64,000 bases of DNA from Nemertoderma westbladi (GCA_032718475.1 JAUCBJ010001490.1:93501-157500); one strand, 5' to 3'; shown: positions 1 through 11,437, numbered from the stretch's first letter. Notes: generated by a model not told the origin, from the sequence alone. Made by a program: numbers and translations.

Positions 1-350
1 CAGTACTCCTCTATGGGAGTCTATGCTGGGCTCTAACTGCTGAGGACACCAAATCTCTGGATGGCACATTCACAAGAATGCTACGCCGGGTTTATTGTGT
101 CAAGTATAAAGCAAACATCTCCAACCAGATACTATATAACATTGGTTCCCACAAACTTGACACTAGAAGCATGGTGGACAGCCCATGACTTTCTTGAGAC
201 GCATCTGAAAGGAACTGGCCTTGAAGATGCGGATGATCTATCAAATGTCATGGGTGATAAGGAGTTGTGGAGGCGCAATTTTGTCGACAAGCCGGCACAT
301 CATTCTTAAAAATGCAGCTGCAATGCAGCATGTCGATCCTAGTAGTAGTA
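1..350 (+). mobile_element. 3' end of a LINE retrotransposon (degenerate)
   Basis: The first 300 bases translate, with one frame change, into the C-terminal tail typical of endonuclease/RT LINEs: LLYG and LDGTFTRMLRRVY in one frame (about 5-110), then TGLEDADDLSNVMGDKELWRR in another (61-309). The element ends in a short TAG repeat near 340-350, and the 35-bp tandem array follows directly. A reverse-complement copy of bases about 175-350 lies at 8331-8520, which fixes the 3' end. The start is outside the window. The clade (RTE/L2-like) is inferred from the tail style only. Confidence 0.7.
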
Positions 351-351
351 C

Positions 352-908
352 TTTCTTACCAACTGCATGGATGGCGGCATTTAACTTACCTTCCTACCAA
401 CTGCATGGATGGCATTTAACTTACCTTCCTACCAACTGCATGGATGGCATTTAACTTACCTTCCTACCAACTGCATGGATGGCATTTAACTTACCTTCCT
501 ATCATCTGCATGGATGGCATTTAACTTACCTTCCTACCAACTGCATGGATGGCATTTAACTTACCTTCCTACCAAATACATGGATGGCATTTAACTTACC
601 TTCCTACCAACTGCATGGATGGCATTTAACTTACCTTCCTACCAACTACATGGATGGCATTTAACTTACCTTCCTACCAACTGCATGGATGGCATTTAAC
701 TTACCTTCCTACCAACTACATGGATGGCATTTAACTTACCTTCCTACCAACTGCATGGATGGCATTTAACTTACCTTCCTACCAACTACATGGATGGCAT
801 TTAACTTACCTTCCTACCAACTACATGGATGGCATTTAACTTACCTTCCTACCAACTGCATGGATGGTATTTAACTTACCTTCCTACCAACTGCATGGAT
901 GGCATTTA
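352..908. repeat. 35-bp minisatellite, about 16 copies
   Basis: Direct tandem repeats of a 35-bp unit containing GCATGGATGGCATTTAAC and TTACCTTCCTACCAA. The first copy has a 3-base insertion, and most differences between copies are single-base (CTGCATGG or CTACATGG). The array starts directly at the 3' end of the preceding LINE remnant. It has no spacers and no coding sense. Confidence 0.95.
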
Positions 909-1184
909 TTACGACAGGCAAATTTACATCTTCATAAAGATCAACAGTTTGAAACAGATCAGACGCGTGACATCCGTAAGATTTGGCCCAATCTAAGAAA
1001 TGCCCGATATTTTCCATTTGTTTGAAGGCCATTTTACTTGTGTTGATTTTTGCCTTGAAACCGCCAAGTTTCTCTGCCAATCTAAGAATAATGAAATTGA
1101 AGACGTATTTATTCATACATATGAATATTTTCAAATATAGCACAACATATAAGGAATATTCGTCGATGTTGCAATATGTGAAGT
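909..1184. other. No gene seen
   Basis: Unremarkable AT-rich sequence between two minisatellites. Short open frames on both strands lack recognisable domains. Confidence 0.5.
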
Positions 1185-1535
1185 AACTCTGACTGATAAA
1201 ATATGCGGAACAAATTAAACTGACTGATAAATATACGGAACAACTGACTGTTAAAATATACGGAACAACTGACTGATAAAATATACAGAACAACTGACTG
1301 ATAAAATATACGGAACAACTGACTGATAAAATATGCGGAACAAATTAAACTGACTGATAAAATATACGGAACAACTGACTGATAAAATATACGGAACAAC
1401 TGACTGATAAAATATACGGAACAACTGACTGGTAAAATATACGGAACAACTGACTGATAAAATATACAGAACAACTGACTGGGAAAATATACGGAGCAAC
1501 TGACTGGGAAAATATACGGAACAACTGACTGCAGC
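1185..1535. repeat. 25-bp minisatellite, about 13 copies
   Basis: Tandem 25-bp units carrying ACTGACTGATAAAATATACGG, with a few longer variants containing AAATTAAACTGACTG. It abuts the 3' end of the antisense LINE, whose reading frame runs on into the array; the repetitive C-terminal residues of that open frame are therefore not real LINE protein. Confidence 0.93.
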
Positions 1536-3233
1536 AACTGATGATAAAATACTGTTGTGACAGCCATTAGAAATTAGCTGGCCCGCAGCGCGGCGTCGGA
1601 AACCAGATAGGCCGTCCAGGTTGACGTCACTATGAATATGTGCTTCGTGGTTGTCGATGTATCCAAGTATTGCAGACGACGAGGCATATTTGGATAAACC
1701 GCACCAGTATTTCCAAAATAGGGCCCTGATCTTATGGATGTGTTCGAGTTCAGCTACCGCGTGTTCCTCGACATAGATGTTACAGCCGTATATGATCGCG
1801 GGATATACAACAGATGACCACAGGCGTCGGGCTGATTGCATGGAAATGCATTTAAGGTCAACTTTAGTGGCGACCCGGACACAGCTAACGACACCCTTGT
1901 TGTACAGATGTTTCATATGGCCACCGGACCCTCCTTTCGTAGAAAGCACCACTCCTAAGTATTCGAATGAGTTAACAAAATCTAAAGGCTCTCCGTTGTA
2001 AATTAACTTGTCTCCAACGCACAGCCTTCCGCCTTTACGAAATTTCACTGCTTTGGTCTTCTTAATATTTACTTCTAGGTCATTTTCCTTGCAATATTCA
2101 TAGAGTCTGTTTAGGCCTTCTTGGACATCCTTGATTGTCTCCCCTGCAATGACTAAGTCGTCAGCATACATTATGACCCAAATAGCAGCTGAAGTAACTA
2201 GAAAAATAGGTAGGTCCGCGACGAATATAGTGTACAATAATGGTGATAGTTTGTCCCCCTGGATTACGCCCACCGCTTGAGCTATTGGTTTCAAGATATA
2301 TACTCCGATTACGATGCATACATAGTTTACTGCGATCAAGGACCATATAACTGTAATAAATTTCCTGCTGACACCGAATTTGGAGAGCTTCCTGCATAAC
2401 GTTTCCCGATTCACAGAGTCAAAGGCTTTTGTCAAATTAACAAACACACAATATAGATGTCCCCCTGTTGGCAATAACGCCTCTTTGATTCTTCTGTGGA
2501 TAAGATTTACCGCACTTAAGGTCGATCTTGCTTTTCGAAACCCGAATTGTTCATTGTGGAGCACATGATTAGACTCCGCCCAAAGATAGAGTCTCGCATA
2601 TAGGATAGCTGTATAAGTTTTTAGCAGGCTACAAAGTAAAGTGATACCCCTGTAGCTGTTCGGGTCAGTTTTCGCCCCCTTCCCCTTGTAGAGCGGGATG
2701 AGGTAAGATGTGAGCCAGTTGAGGGGACATGTTGCCGTAGCAAAACATACTGATAAAAGCGTAAATATAAAGGGCAAAATGTGTCCGAAGCCACACTTTA
2801 GTGCATCACTAGTCACACCGTCTGGACCCATGGCTTTATGAGATTTCTGATTATTGACTGCTTCTGTTACTTCATGATCTTCTATTGGTTTGCCAAGATG
2901 GGGATCGGGTTGGGCATCAAGAGTCGGAAGTATTGGTAACATTTTAGCAGTCAGTAGTTTCGAGAAGTGTTTCTCCCATTCCTCCTCTGGGACTTGTTGT
3001 GCCACTGATCTTAGCTGTGGTTTGGACCGCATGATTTCCCAGAAGGATTTTAAATCGGATTCACAACGATCGATATTCAGTTGTTCTCTCTTACTTGCGA
3101 ATATTCTTCTCTTTGCTCTGATCAGGTGTTTGTAATCTCTCGTTAGTGACGATGGTGTTCTCTGTTCTCCAGTGTTGGCGTGGCAAGGAGTGTGCGATGG
3201 CATTTCTTCAATTCCTGATTGGCAATGTAGCAC
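1251..3233 (-). pseudogene. LINE reverse transcriptase region
   Basis: The 660-codon frame contains a complete non-LTR reverse transcriptase. Visible motifs are SYRGITLLCSLLKTY, NEQFGFRKARST, LTKAFDSVNRETL, GVIQGDKLSPLLY, and the catalytic MYADDLVIAG (YADD codons at 2158-2169), followed by the thumb-like SFEYLGVVLSTKGG. The last 110 or so residues are translation of the adjoining minisatellite. The first residues overlap the endonuclease-linker frame at 3143-3532, so at least one frameshift separates RT from the upstream parts. The element is APE-type by its endonuclease; a Jockey/I-group clade is inferred. It is non-functional as it stands because of the frameshifts. Confidence 0.85.
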
Positions 3234-3532
3234 TCACGGTCGAACCAAGGCTTCGATTTCCTCATTTTCTTTGTAGATGTTGAGGTCGCAATTGATATAG
3301 TGATGTACTTGCAGGCTTGTTCGACACCTCGGCTAAGTGCGTTCTGGAAGTCAGATAAGTGTAACAGGTTTCCCAATCTGTCTGTGTCGATTTTCCGAAT
3401 TGCAGATACACGTGTGTCGTGCTGGGTTGTCCTTTGGTTTTTAATTTCAATCAGCACTCGCTCGTGCTTCGTGTTCAGTGCAGCTTTTACTGTGACATTG
3501 ACTGGGTCTATAAAGTCTTCTTCTGAAAACAC
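3143..3532 (-). pseudogene. LINE endonuclease-RT linker region
   Basis: 129 codons continuing the antisense LINE between endonuclease and RT. The start, FSEEDFIDP, follows TYLSWNGRSTIDLV read in the same frame just upstream, which is the end of an APE endonuclease (the region around the SDH motif). KPWFDREC is the conserved linker motif found before RT in many LINEs. The frame is broken relative to both neighbours. Confidence 0.75.
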
Positions 3533-3655
3533 TAGATCGATTGTGCTTCTTCCATTCCAGGATAGGTAGGTAGGAATGCTAGAGTCCGATAAACAAATGA
3601 AGCCGGCTGCTTGAAGGCCGGCGCATAGTAGCTTCCCCCGATCATTTGGCGCTCC

Positions 3656-4335
3656 TTAGTCGATCCTGCAGTTCAAATCTCCAGCTATAAAGGTTGGGTA
3701 ATTCGATTTCGCACGAATACAGTTAATAGCTGCCACCAGTTCAGACAATATGTCTTCGACATCGTACTTTGGCGGGAAGTAACAATAGAGAAATACATAT
3801 TGTGCTACTTCAATGGATAGCACTGTAGGACTTGAGAAAATCTGTTTTTGCAAGGATCCTACCCTGGTGTTTACTGCGATTGTGATTCCACCACGGGGCC
3901 TGCCGCGATCAGCTTTCTCGCAGGGAACGTTGTTACAGGTGTAACCATCTATTGTTAGATCAGATTCCATCGTCTCGGTTAGTAGCAGAGTATCTGTTTC
4001 ACCAAATGTATCATCCACGGTCGTTTCTATTGTTGAACTTGCTCCTTCAACATTCCAGCTAATAATGGATATTCCACCTGATAAGTTCGTTCCATTATTA
4101 TATGATTCGGTATGAAGTCTTTTAAAAGGTAGTTCATTGAACAGCTGTACGGCCAGGCGGGCCTGAAAGCGACCACAAAGTTTTTGATGTTTGATAAGGC
4201 TGCCAGTGTAACAGTATGATTTGCTGCATCCTATACATAGTTTAACATTCGCGTGGTTAGGATTATTATTTATAATTGAAGAGTCTAGAGTACCTGTAGC
4301 TGTGTGAATGTGTGAATAATCTAAGAATAATAATT
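3656..4335 (-). pseudogene. LINE zinc finger plus APE endonuclease region
   Basis: Reading antisense, the frame is open from about 4335 to the stop at 3656, without an ATG near its start. It begins with a C-x2-C-x12-H-x3-C zinc knuckle (LCIGCSKSYCYTGSLIKHQK followed by LC, near 4170-4240). It then runs straight into an AP-type endonuclease: ISIISWNVEGAS (about 4060), LLLTETM, RGRPRGGITIAV and YPTFIAGDLNCRID (3656-3700, the conserved GDxN motif). The stop after CRID marks a frameshift; the endonuclease resumes in another frame. A zinc finger fused directly in front of the endonuclease is the notable part. Confidence 0.75.
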
Positions 4336-7300
4336 ACATTGTAGGCCTTCAGTATTATGATATTATTGTATGCGTATACATGGTTTTTAATCCATGCTAA
4401 TTAATTATACATTTATGAAGGTAAGAAGGATTACATACACCAACACCAAGTCTTGAAATATAGCACTGTCATAAATAGTTAGTAATTTCTGACAGATATA
4501 AGTGCATTTTCGCTGAGTTCGCTCGACCTAGTAGTTAGTAAGTACATTTCACATTCACAGATAATAATAAATTTGACAAAGGTAATAATGATAAGATGAG
4601 TGATTTTTTAATCCCCACACCCAGGTTACAGGTACAATGGGGGGAATTCGACGCCAATTCCATCTCGGCTTCATTGTTATACTATAATTAAGGGAAAGGA
4701 GCAGGTTACAGAGGCCCGATATTCTAACCTTTTTAGCTAATATAATGCTATATAGTTCATACTTGCAGAGTAGGACTCCGTCCTTGAGAGACTCGTGGGT
4801 ACTATCAGACGAATAGCTCTCACCAGTAACCGCCTCTATCCAGTTTCTAGCTTCCCGATCTAAATTAGGATCGTATTTCGAGTTTTTCTACAAAAGAAAT
4901 GAAAAGGAATCATATAATTATTCACTTTGCAGTAATATCCTACACACTACAGTCTGTGTGGAAGTCACGAATATGCATATTAAGCTGCAGTAATAACATC
5001 GACCGTATACTACGATATGGGTGACCACACGAGTAATTTATGTAGTGATGGGCAGTCTGCCGTGCAGACGTACATTGCGGCGTGAGAATGGTGTGCTGTC
5101 ACACTGGTACCGTCTAGTGTCCCTACACCGTGCGTATAGATAGTACTCTGTGTCTTTGTCAAGGCATAGTCTGACTCATCGTGAGTCATCCTACAGTAAC
5201 GAAGTCCATGAGTATCTGCAGGTATGGGGCGAGCCATGTAGTGTGGCGAGTTCGTATCACTACACCCATTCTACACCTAATGAGAAGAATTCCAGGTTTT
5301 CACTAAAACAGAGTTACAGAAGTTACAGAATCACTGAAGAACTGAATCTAACCAAAACAATTATTAAAGCAGAATGTGTACAGTACTTGGCGTGCTATAC
5401 AAAACACCAATATCCGCCAATAACTATGTAATGTAAAGATGTTCCGGTGGATCGGAACCGGCGGCTCTCATAAAATATCGGCAACCTACTCCGCCGAATG
5501 AATGTTGTACGGATCTGCACGAGCCTGTTTCACACGGCTACAAAAATAGAACTCATTCAGATCGTCCCATATAAATGTCAAATAACAAGAAATTTTGCTC
5601 TATAACTATAATGTATAAGTTTTTGTTTTTAACATTGTTTATTTTGGGATTTTCTGGGATAATGAATCGAATCGCAAATAGTTTAACGCATTTAAAATAA
5701 CCGATATGCCATTTTTTGTCGCAGCTAAAAGTGGCATGGCACTGTAAATTTTGAAATGTTCAAGATAAGTGAAAACGTAATAATCGCGATGAAAGTATTT
5801 ATAATCGTTTTCTGGTTATGGTGAACCCACATTCTTTGCAGCACTAGAAATAGAAAATACGTTTTATTGTCCTGAAAGTGCCTTTATTCGATTCAGGAGG
5901 ATGGACCCCACAAATAGTCGGAAAGTGAAAGAACAATGAACAATAAACATTTTGACACTTTTACCAAAAATTAAAAATTTAGATTATGGGGGTGGGGGTC
6001 ACGCCCCAAATTGACGAACACGCGGTTTTTAACATTTGTAAGAATGTGTTTATGCCGTTTTGTCAGTTAAGTCAGTATGTAAGTTATGTATCATAATTAT
6101 TTAACTATTTCATCCATTGCGTAGTCACCCCCAAGCGGGAGACTGGAATATTGCTGAGTCCCTCAAGCGAATTCAATTTTAGAATTTCGATAGACTACTT
6201 GTGTACCAACACTAGGCTGGGTTCAATTTCTTCTAATATAGAGTGATGAGTGAGTGATTAGCCTTGAGACAGACCAAGGTTGAAATAGCGGAACCCATAT
6301 GCTACGCTCGCTAACTTCGTGGCTCGCCCCACTCTCCAACCGCTAGATTATTGCTTACCTTTGCCTCCAGTTCAGCTGTCATTCCATATCCTTGGGGTCT
6401 TTCCGCCATAACTTCATATATTTCAGAACTGTGTTGGTTGAGGAAAAAAGAAACACAACAAAACAACAGTCTTTAAGCAAAAGATATAGCAACAAATATT
6501 CAGTACAACTAATTTGTTATATATAATTTCAATATTACAATGTTATTTATTACTTATACGCACATAAATTGAGCGGCTAGGCGTGTGCGCTTATTCTATA
6601 TATAACCAATAAAGTAGCAGTAATAAAATGTGGTTAGATTGTATCTACCGTGTATGCAGCATGTATGTATGTATTGTTATTGTTGCCAACTAATTTACTA
6701 AAGTATGTGTCATTTCCCATAAAACTTAGATTAATGAGTATTATGGTAATGGATAAGTAATTGCCATCCTTGGTAGACTGAGTCACTTGTAGCTTAAATT
6801 TTGTTATTATACATTTCTCACATGAGTCACATGGAAGTAAATATAGTAAAGAATTTATAAAACACCAGAATAAAATATTAACAATATATAGGCAAGGCCT
6901 ACACATAACTAATATTCTATTTAAGTAACATTTCTACAAATTACACTATTATAATTACAAATATATTCAACATTGTGATTTTCGATACAATCCAACTATC
7001 ACATGTTAATAATGTAATACCAATGGCAATATGAATTGTTGTACTGTATATAAGTGCAAGCATTAGTGAATGGAAGTCAGGGCGCTCGCTAGCAGTTGCT
7101 AGTAAATGGTCAGCGAATGAATGCGAGCGACAGACAGAGGTTCCCTTCCCCAGTGCTGAGGGTGAGTACCAGCTGGTGTGTCAGCCTGCCTTGTGGATAT
7201 GAGAGGGGAGGTCAATAATGCATATCTGGGCCACAATAATAAATAGTATTGGATTGGTTCTCTGCAGGATTGGTTCTTATTGGTCCACCCATAGGTTGGG

Positions 7301-7610
7301 GTTTGGGGGCAGCCCTTTTGTTGTGGCTACTGGTGTGCGATTAGGACTTGAACACTATGTGCGATTAGGACTTGCAATTACTTCAGTGCCTCTATTAATT
7401 GCAAACAATTTATTAAGCCAGTGGGGAGCGCAGCGAGGAGGGGCGGTCGACCCGGGGGCTAGACAAGGACTGGAGGCGGGCACAAAATCACGGCAGTAGT
7501 ATAGTGGTTGTCGATAATTTAAATAACACCGAAATAGTGAAAAACGTCATTCCAAAGGATCCATTATTTAACAATTTGTTCCTCTCATGTTTGCTAGTAA
7601 TTCATTTAGT
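4336..7610. other. Intergenic, no gene seen
   Basis: AT-rich sequence without a convincing reading frame. It contains a degenerate copy of the poly-C MITE family near 4637-4720 (AAGGGAAAGGAGCAGGTTACAG core), and a copy at 6285-6334 of the terminal motif ACTTCGTGGCTCGCCCCAC that ends the helentron-like elements further right. The open frames of 75-93 codons here have no family resemblance. Confidence 0.5.
6285..6334 (+). repeat. 3' end motif of a helentron-like element
   Basis: GGAACCCATATGCTACGCTC followed by ACTTCGTGGCTCGCCCCAC matches the 3' ends seen at 34490-34518, 36620-36673, 36676-36729 and, more diverged, 40040-40089. No matching 5' end was found, so this is probably a fragment. Confidence 0.55.
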
Positions 7611-8330
7611 ACGGAAGCCCACAAGTGCCAGTCAACTTTACACATAAAATCTGATTTTTTATGTGTGTGTAGTTGGCACGTGTGTGTAGTTGGCATATGT
7701 GTGTAGTTGGCATATGTGTGTATTTGGCATGTGTGTGTAGTTGGCATGTGTAGTTGGCATGTGTGTGTAGTTGGCACGTGTGTGTAATTGGCATATGTGT
7801 GTAGTTGGCACGTGTGTGTAGTTGGCATATGTGTGTAGTTGGCATGTGTGTGTAGTTGGCATGTGTAGTTTGCATATGTGTGTAGTTGGCATATGTGTGT
7901 AGTTTGCATATGTGTGTAGTTGGCATATGTGTGTAGTTGGCATATGTGTAGTTGGCATGTGTAGTTGGCATATGTGTAGTTGGCATGTGTGTGAAGTTGG
8001 CATGAGATTCGATTGCTTAGCAACCATCTTCAAGGTTTCTTAGCAACCCATTTATTAGCTAGTATCAGTACAACAGTATAGTGTAGCAGGCCTACTGTAG
8101 TAGTGTCAGTGTCCGTTCACCTTTGCTACTTAGCTCATAGGCCGCCGTCGTTGTCGGTAGCCCCCATACCTGATGCGGTATCTGATTATTTTACAACTAC
8201 TGGTGTAGCAGAAAATTACCACCCCCCTAAAAATTCACCCCCGGTTAGAATTCACTAGGGTACGGTATTTTAACCGGGGGTGAAACTAGGCTTACTCTGG
8301 GTGATTTTTTAGTGAAATTTAACCCCCCTC
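7611..8330 (+). repeat. Left inverted-repeat arm (outer part)
   Basis: Pairs with 9920-10686. Bases 7661-8005 are an array of TGTGTAGTTGGCA units with spacing varying by 0-4 bases. Bases 8006-8330 are unique sequence including a CCCCCGGTTAGAATTCAC block. The open frames of 120-150 codons across the array are artefacts of the short repeat. Confidence 0.9.
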
Positions 8331-9064
8331 TACTACTACTAGATACTAGGATCGGCATGCTGCATTGCAGCTGCATTTTTAAGAATGCTGTGCCGGCTTG
8401 TCAACAAAATTGCACCGCCACAACTCCCTATCACCCATGACATTTGCTAGATCATCCGCATCTTCAAGGCCAGTGTCCTTTAAGATGCGTCTCAAGGATT
8501 GGTCAAATTATACTGTAAGTCTATAGGAGGGAGGGGGGGGGGGGGTGCATATATTCACCTAGGACAACGGCCAACGTGTGGCCTACCCTACCCTGCTTGA
8601 GCCACCGCATTCAATTCATATAAACAACAAATCAGTAGAGTTGAAATTATAGTAGTATGTCTCAACAATAATTTGTAATCCAAATTTTTAAATAAATATT
8701 AGACGGATAATAGGACCGACCATGTAAAGTAATCAACCATGTAAAGTAATCAATCACGCTAGGACAAAAATATTTTGCCACCAACATGCAATCCGCAATC
8801 CGTAAGAATTGGTCTTAATGCTCTTCACTTCTGCAAAGGAGATATCGCCAATGGGAATATCTGGGAGTACAGACTCAGACACTTTTACTTCTATACAGTT
8901 ATCAGGCAATACCCTGTCATTATTGAGGAGCTTTTCAAAGTGGGCTTTCCAACCATTGAGGCGATCGGCTGGTGATTCAGCCTTAACCTTGGTGGTTGGT
9001 TGGCTTTTCCGCCCAGTAAGCAAATTGATCGATTTCCATGCTGGGATGATTGCCTGCTGTCGTC
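8331..9064 (-). mobile_element. LINE fragment inserted in the left arm, 10-bp target duplication
   Basis: Flanked by a perfect direct duplication AACCCCCCTC at 8321-8330 and 9065-9074; the right arm of the transposon shows the uninterrupted version of this site. The 3' end (8331-8520) is the reverse complement of the LINE tail at 175-350, including the terminal TAG repeat. Bases 8754-9023 read antisense as a pre-RT linker (SPADRLNGWKAHFEKLLNND), a motif common upstream of RT in LINEs. The RT is missing, so the copy is internally deleted. A poly-G run lies at about 8530-8544. Confidence 0.8.
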
Positions 9065-9314
9065 AACCCCCCTCAGTATATTCTTACCCCCATATTTTAA
9101 ATTTCAATATTACTTTGAATACGATATAAGCCTGCATTTATTTTCTAGTCTGCTGCACAAGGCTGGATGTGTGTCAATTTACCATATCAGCATGTATATC
9201 CCAGCCCACTACCTACGCGAAGTGACAATACTGTACATTTATTTCATGTAACTCACGTACTGCGCGAAGGGCCATACAGTGTATCTATATATTTATTACG
9301 GTAGGATATATACT

Positions 9315-9857
9315 ATGGAAGACATTAATTTAATTAACAATATTATAACACATTACTACAAAGAAGGCCACACTCACCGAGAATTACTAAATATTTTGTC
9401 AAATAATCATGGCATAATAATTTCAAGTAGACGAACACTCTGTCGTCGATTGCGTGACCTCGGGCTGACTCGCCGAAATACTGGTAATAATTTTGATTAT
9501 GATATGGTTGTTAATGCCGTTACATCGCTGATTCATGGTTCTTCGTCATGTTGGGGATATCGGAGTGTCTGGCATCAATTACAACTTATGGGCATTCATG
9601 TTCCCCGATCAACAGTAGCCCTTATATTACGTACACTTTGTCCTGAGGCAACCGAACTCCGGCGTCGTCATCGACTTCAGCGCCGCCAGTACTTCAATGT
9701 CGGACCTAATGCAGTTTGGCACGTGGATGGACATGATAAACTTAAACCTTATGGATTTCCAATCCACGGTGCTATTGATGGTTGGTCGCGTTATATTTTG
9801 TGGCTAAAAGTCGTCATTTCTAACAATAACCCTAACAATATATGTTTTTTCATATAA
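9315..9857 (+). CDS. Truncated rve/DDE integrase-type transposase
   Basis: 180 codons from ATG 9315 (a TTG-initiated extension to 9279 adds nothing recognisable). Residues about 8-55 form a helix-turn-helix-like segment (HTHRELLNILSNNHGIIIS, TLCRRLRDLGLTRR). Residues about 70-125 contain WGYRSVWHQL and RRRHRLQRRQYFNVGP, then WHVDGHDKLKPYG and AIDGWSRYILWL. This matches the eukaryotic integrase-like family with a WHxDGxDKLKPYG signature; IS3EU-like affiliation is from memory and tentative. Asp138 is the first catalytic acid. The frame stops about 30 residues later, before the second Asp and the Glu, about 20 bases short of the right inverted repeat. It probably derives from an autonomous element by deletion and is catalytically dead. 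Confidence 0.75.
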   Translation: MEDINLINNIITHYYKEGHTHRELLNILSNNHGIIISSRRTLCRRLRDLGLTRRNTGNNFDYDMVVNAVTSLIHGSSSCWGYRSVWHQLQLMGIHVPRSTVALILRTLCPEATELRRRHRLQRRQYFNVGPNAVWHVDGHDKLKPYGFPIHGAIDGWSRYILWLKVVISNNNPNNICFFI

Positions 9858-9877
9858 TAATAAAATACATTTTCATG

Positions 9878-10686
9878 TAATATTGAAATTTAAAATATGG
9901 GGGTGGTAAGAATACACTGAGGGGGGTTAAATTTCACTAAAAAATCACCCAGAGTAAGCCTAGTTTCACCCCCGGTTAAAATACCGTATATATAGTGAAT
10001 TCTAACCGGGGGTGAATTTTTAGGGGGGTGGTAATTTTCTGCTACACCAGTAGTTGTAAAATAATCAGATACCGCATCAGGTATGGGGGCTACCGACAAC
10101 GACGGCGGCCTATGAGCTAAGTAGCAAAGGTGGACGGACACTGACACTACTACAGTAGGCCTGCTACACTCTACTGTTGTACTGATACTAGCTAATAAAT
10201 GGGTTGCTAAGAAACCTTGAAGATGGTTGCTAAGCAATCGAATCTCATGCCAACTACACACACATGCCAACTACACATATGCCAACTACACACACATGCC
10301 AACTACACACACGTGCCAACTACACATATGCCAACTACACATGCCAACTACACATATGCCAACTACACATGCCAACTACACATATGCCAACTACACACAT
10401 ATGCCAACTACACATGCCAACTACACACACATGCCAACTACACACATATGCCAACTACACACACGTGCCAACTACACACATATGCCAACTACACACACGT
10501 GCCAACTACACACACATGCCAACTACACATGCCAACTACACACACATGCCAAATACACACATATGCCAACTACACACACACATGCCAACTACACACACGT
10601 GCCAACTACACACACATGTGCCAACTACACACTCATAAAAAATCAGATTTTATGTGTAAAGTTGACTGGCACTTGTGGGCTTCCGT
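9878..10686 (-). repeat. Right inverted-repeat arm
   Basis: Uninterrupted reverse complement of the left arm. The tandem GCCAACTACACA array lies at 10246-10636; the unique block with TCTAACCGGGGGTGAATTTT is at 9999-10020. It provides the empty-site reference for the LINE insertion in the left arm. Confidence 0.9.
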
Positions 10687-11214
10687 ATAAATGTGATGTA
10701 GATAATTCTGTATTACTGAATTATTATTATCATTGCGGATTTGGAAGGCGGCGTGTTGTGGTGGGGACCGCCTAGCGCTACCACAGTGCCTGCCTACTGT
10801 TTGTTACATTGCCATGGATGCAGTTATCATCATGATAATGAAATGCAACCAATGAAATGCATCGAAAACGTTGTACTGTTTAACAGTAGGCCCATCCTTG
10901 CATCATGAAACTAAATGGCATTCAGAAACACCAGTGGGTGTGGGTGCGCTGGGGTTAAAAGAATCATGTACTTTTTAGTTGTAAAAATTACTGAAATTAA
11001 AGTACTGTAGTTTGTATTGTTACAAACATGATTTATTAGCGATTATTAATTGGGTTAATTAGTATTTGAGTATTTATTCATTCTGAAACCCTCGCCCAAT
11101 TGAGGCTATATATAGGCCTAATTGTTATTAATTAATAATTTTATATAATTATATAATTAATTAATTAATTATATAATAATTATTAACGATTTTGACATGC
11201 ATGGATCATGTCAA
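10687..11214. other. No gene seen
   Basis: AT-rich intergenic sequence. Bases about 11120-11190 form an AT-only palindromic tract of TTAATTAATTA type. Confidence 0.5.
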
Positions 11215-11429
11215 TGGAGACAGCAGGGAAAGTAGACGCAAAACCCGCCTTGGCGAATTAATATCCCTCTTCAATGTTGAATTCTCAATTTAGGGTAAGT
11301 AGCAGGTTCAGTGGCACGATATTTTAACCAAAACATTATACTATTTTTGAGAGTAATCAGCTGTTATTTGCGTCGAATTTCCCCTGGAGAGGGAGGAATT
11401 TTTATTGCGTCCAGTTCCCCCCCCCCCCC
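11215..11429 (+). mobile_element. Poly-C-ended MITE, copy 2
   Basis: Short element with imperfect inverted ends: GACGCAAAACCCGCCTTGGCG on the left and TTATTGCGTCCAG on the right, the right end running into 13 C residues. It shares GAGAGTAATCAGCTGTTATT and AATTTCCCCTGGA with the copy at 40159-40395, and AATTCTCAATTTAGGG with that copy too. It carries no open frame of interest. Confidence 0.75.
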
Positions 11430-11437
11430 TATCTGTG

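Larger units (their letters stand above)
7611..10686. mobile_element. DNA transposon with ~0.8-kb inverted repeats and truncated integrase-type transposase
   Basis: The outermost bases form a near-perfect inverted repeat, ACGGAAGCCCACAAGTGCC at 7611 and its complement ending at 10686, bordered by TA on both sides. Each arm is about 0.8 kb: an outer unique part, an array of GCCAACTACACA units, then a unique inner part ending in ATATTTTAAATTTCAATATTAC. The right arm is about 9878-10686. The left arm is 7611-8330 plus 9075-9115, split by a LINE insertion. The single-copy centre (9116-9877) holds a transposase fragment. Both arms are intact enough to fold, but the encoded enzyme is not complete, so the copy is non-autonomous. 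Confidence 0.85.

Noticed and set aside
352-1535. CRISPR-like regular repeats
   Set aside because: Units are directly contiguous without spacers, and the DNA is animal.
7568-8033. Thr/His/Tyr-rich open frames over the CAACTACACA arrays (also at 10217-10775)
   Set aside because: They come from the short tandem unit in the transposon arms and appear in several frames at once.
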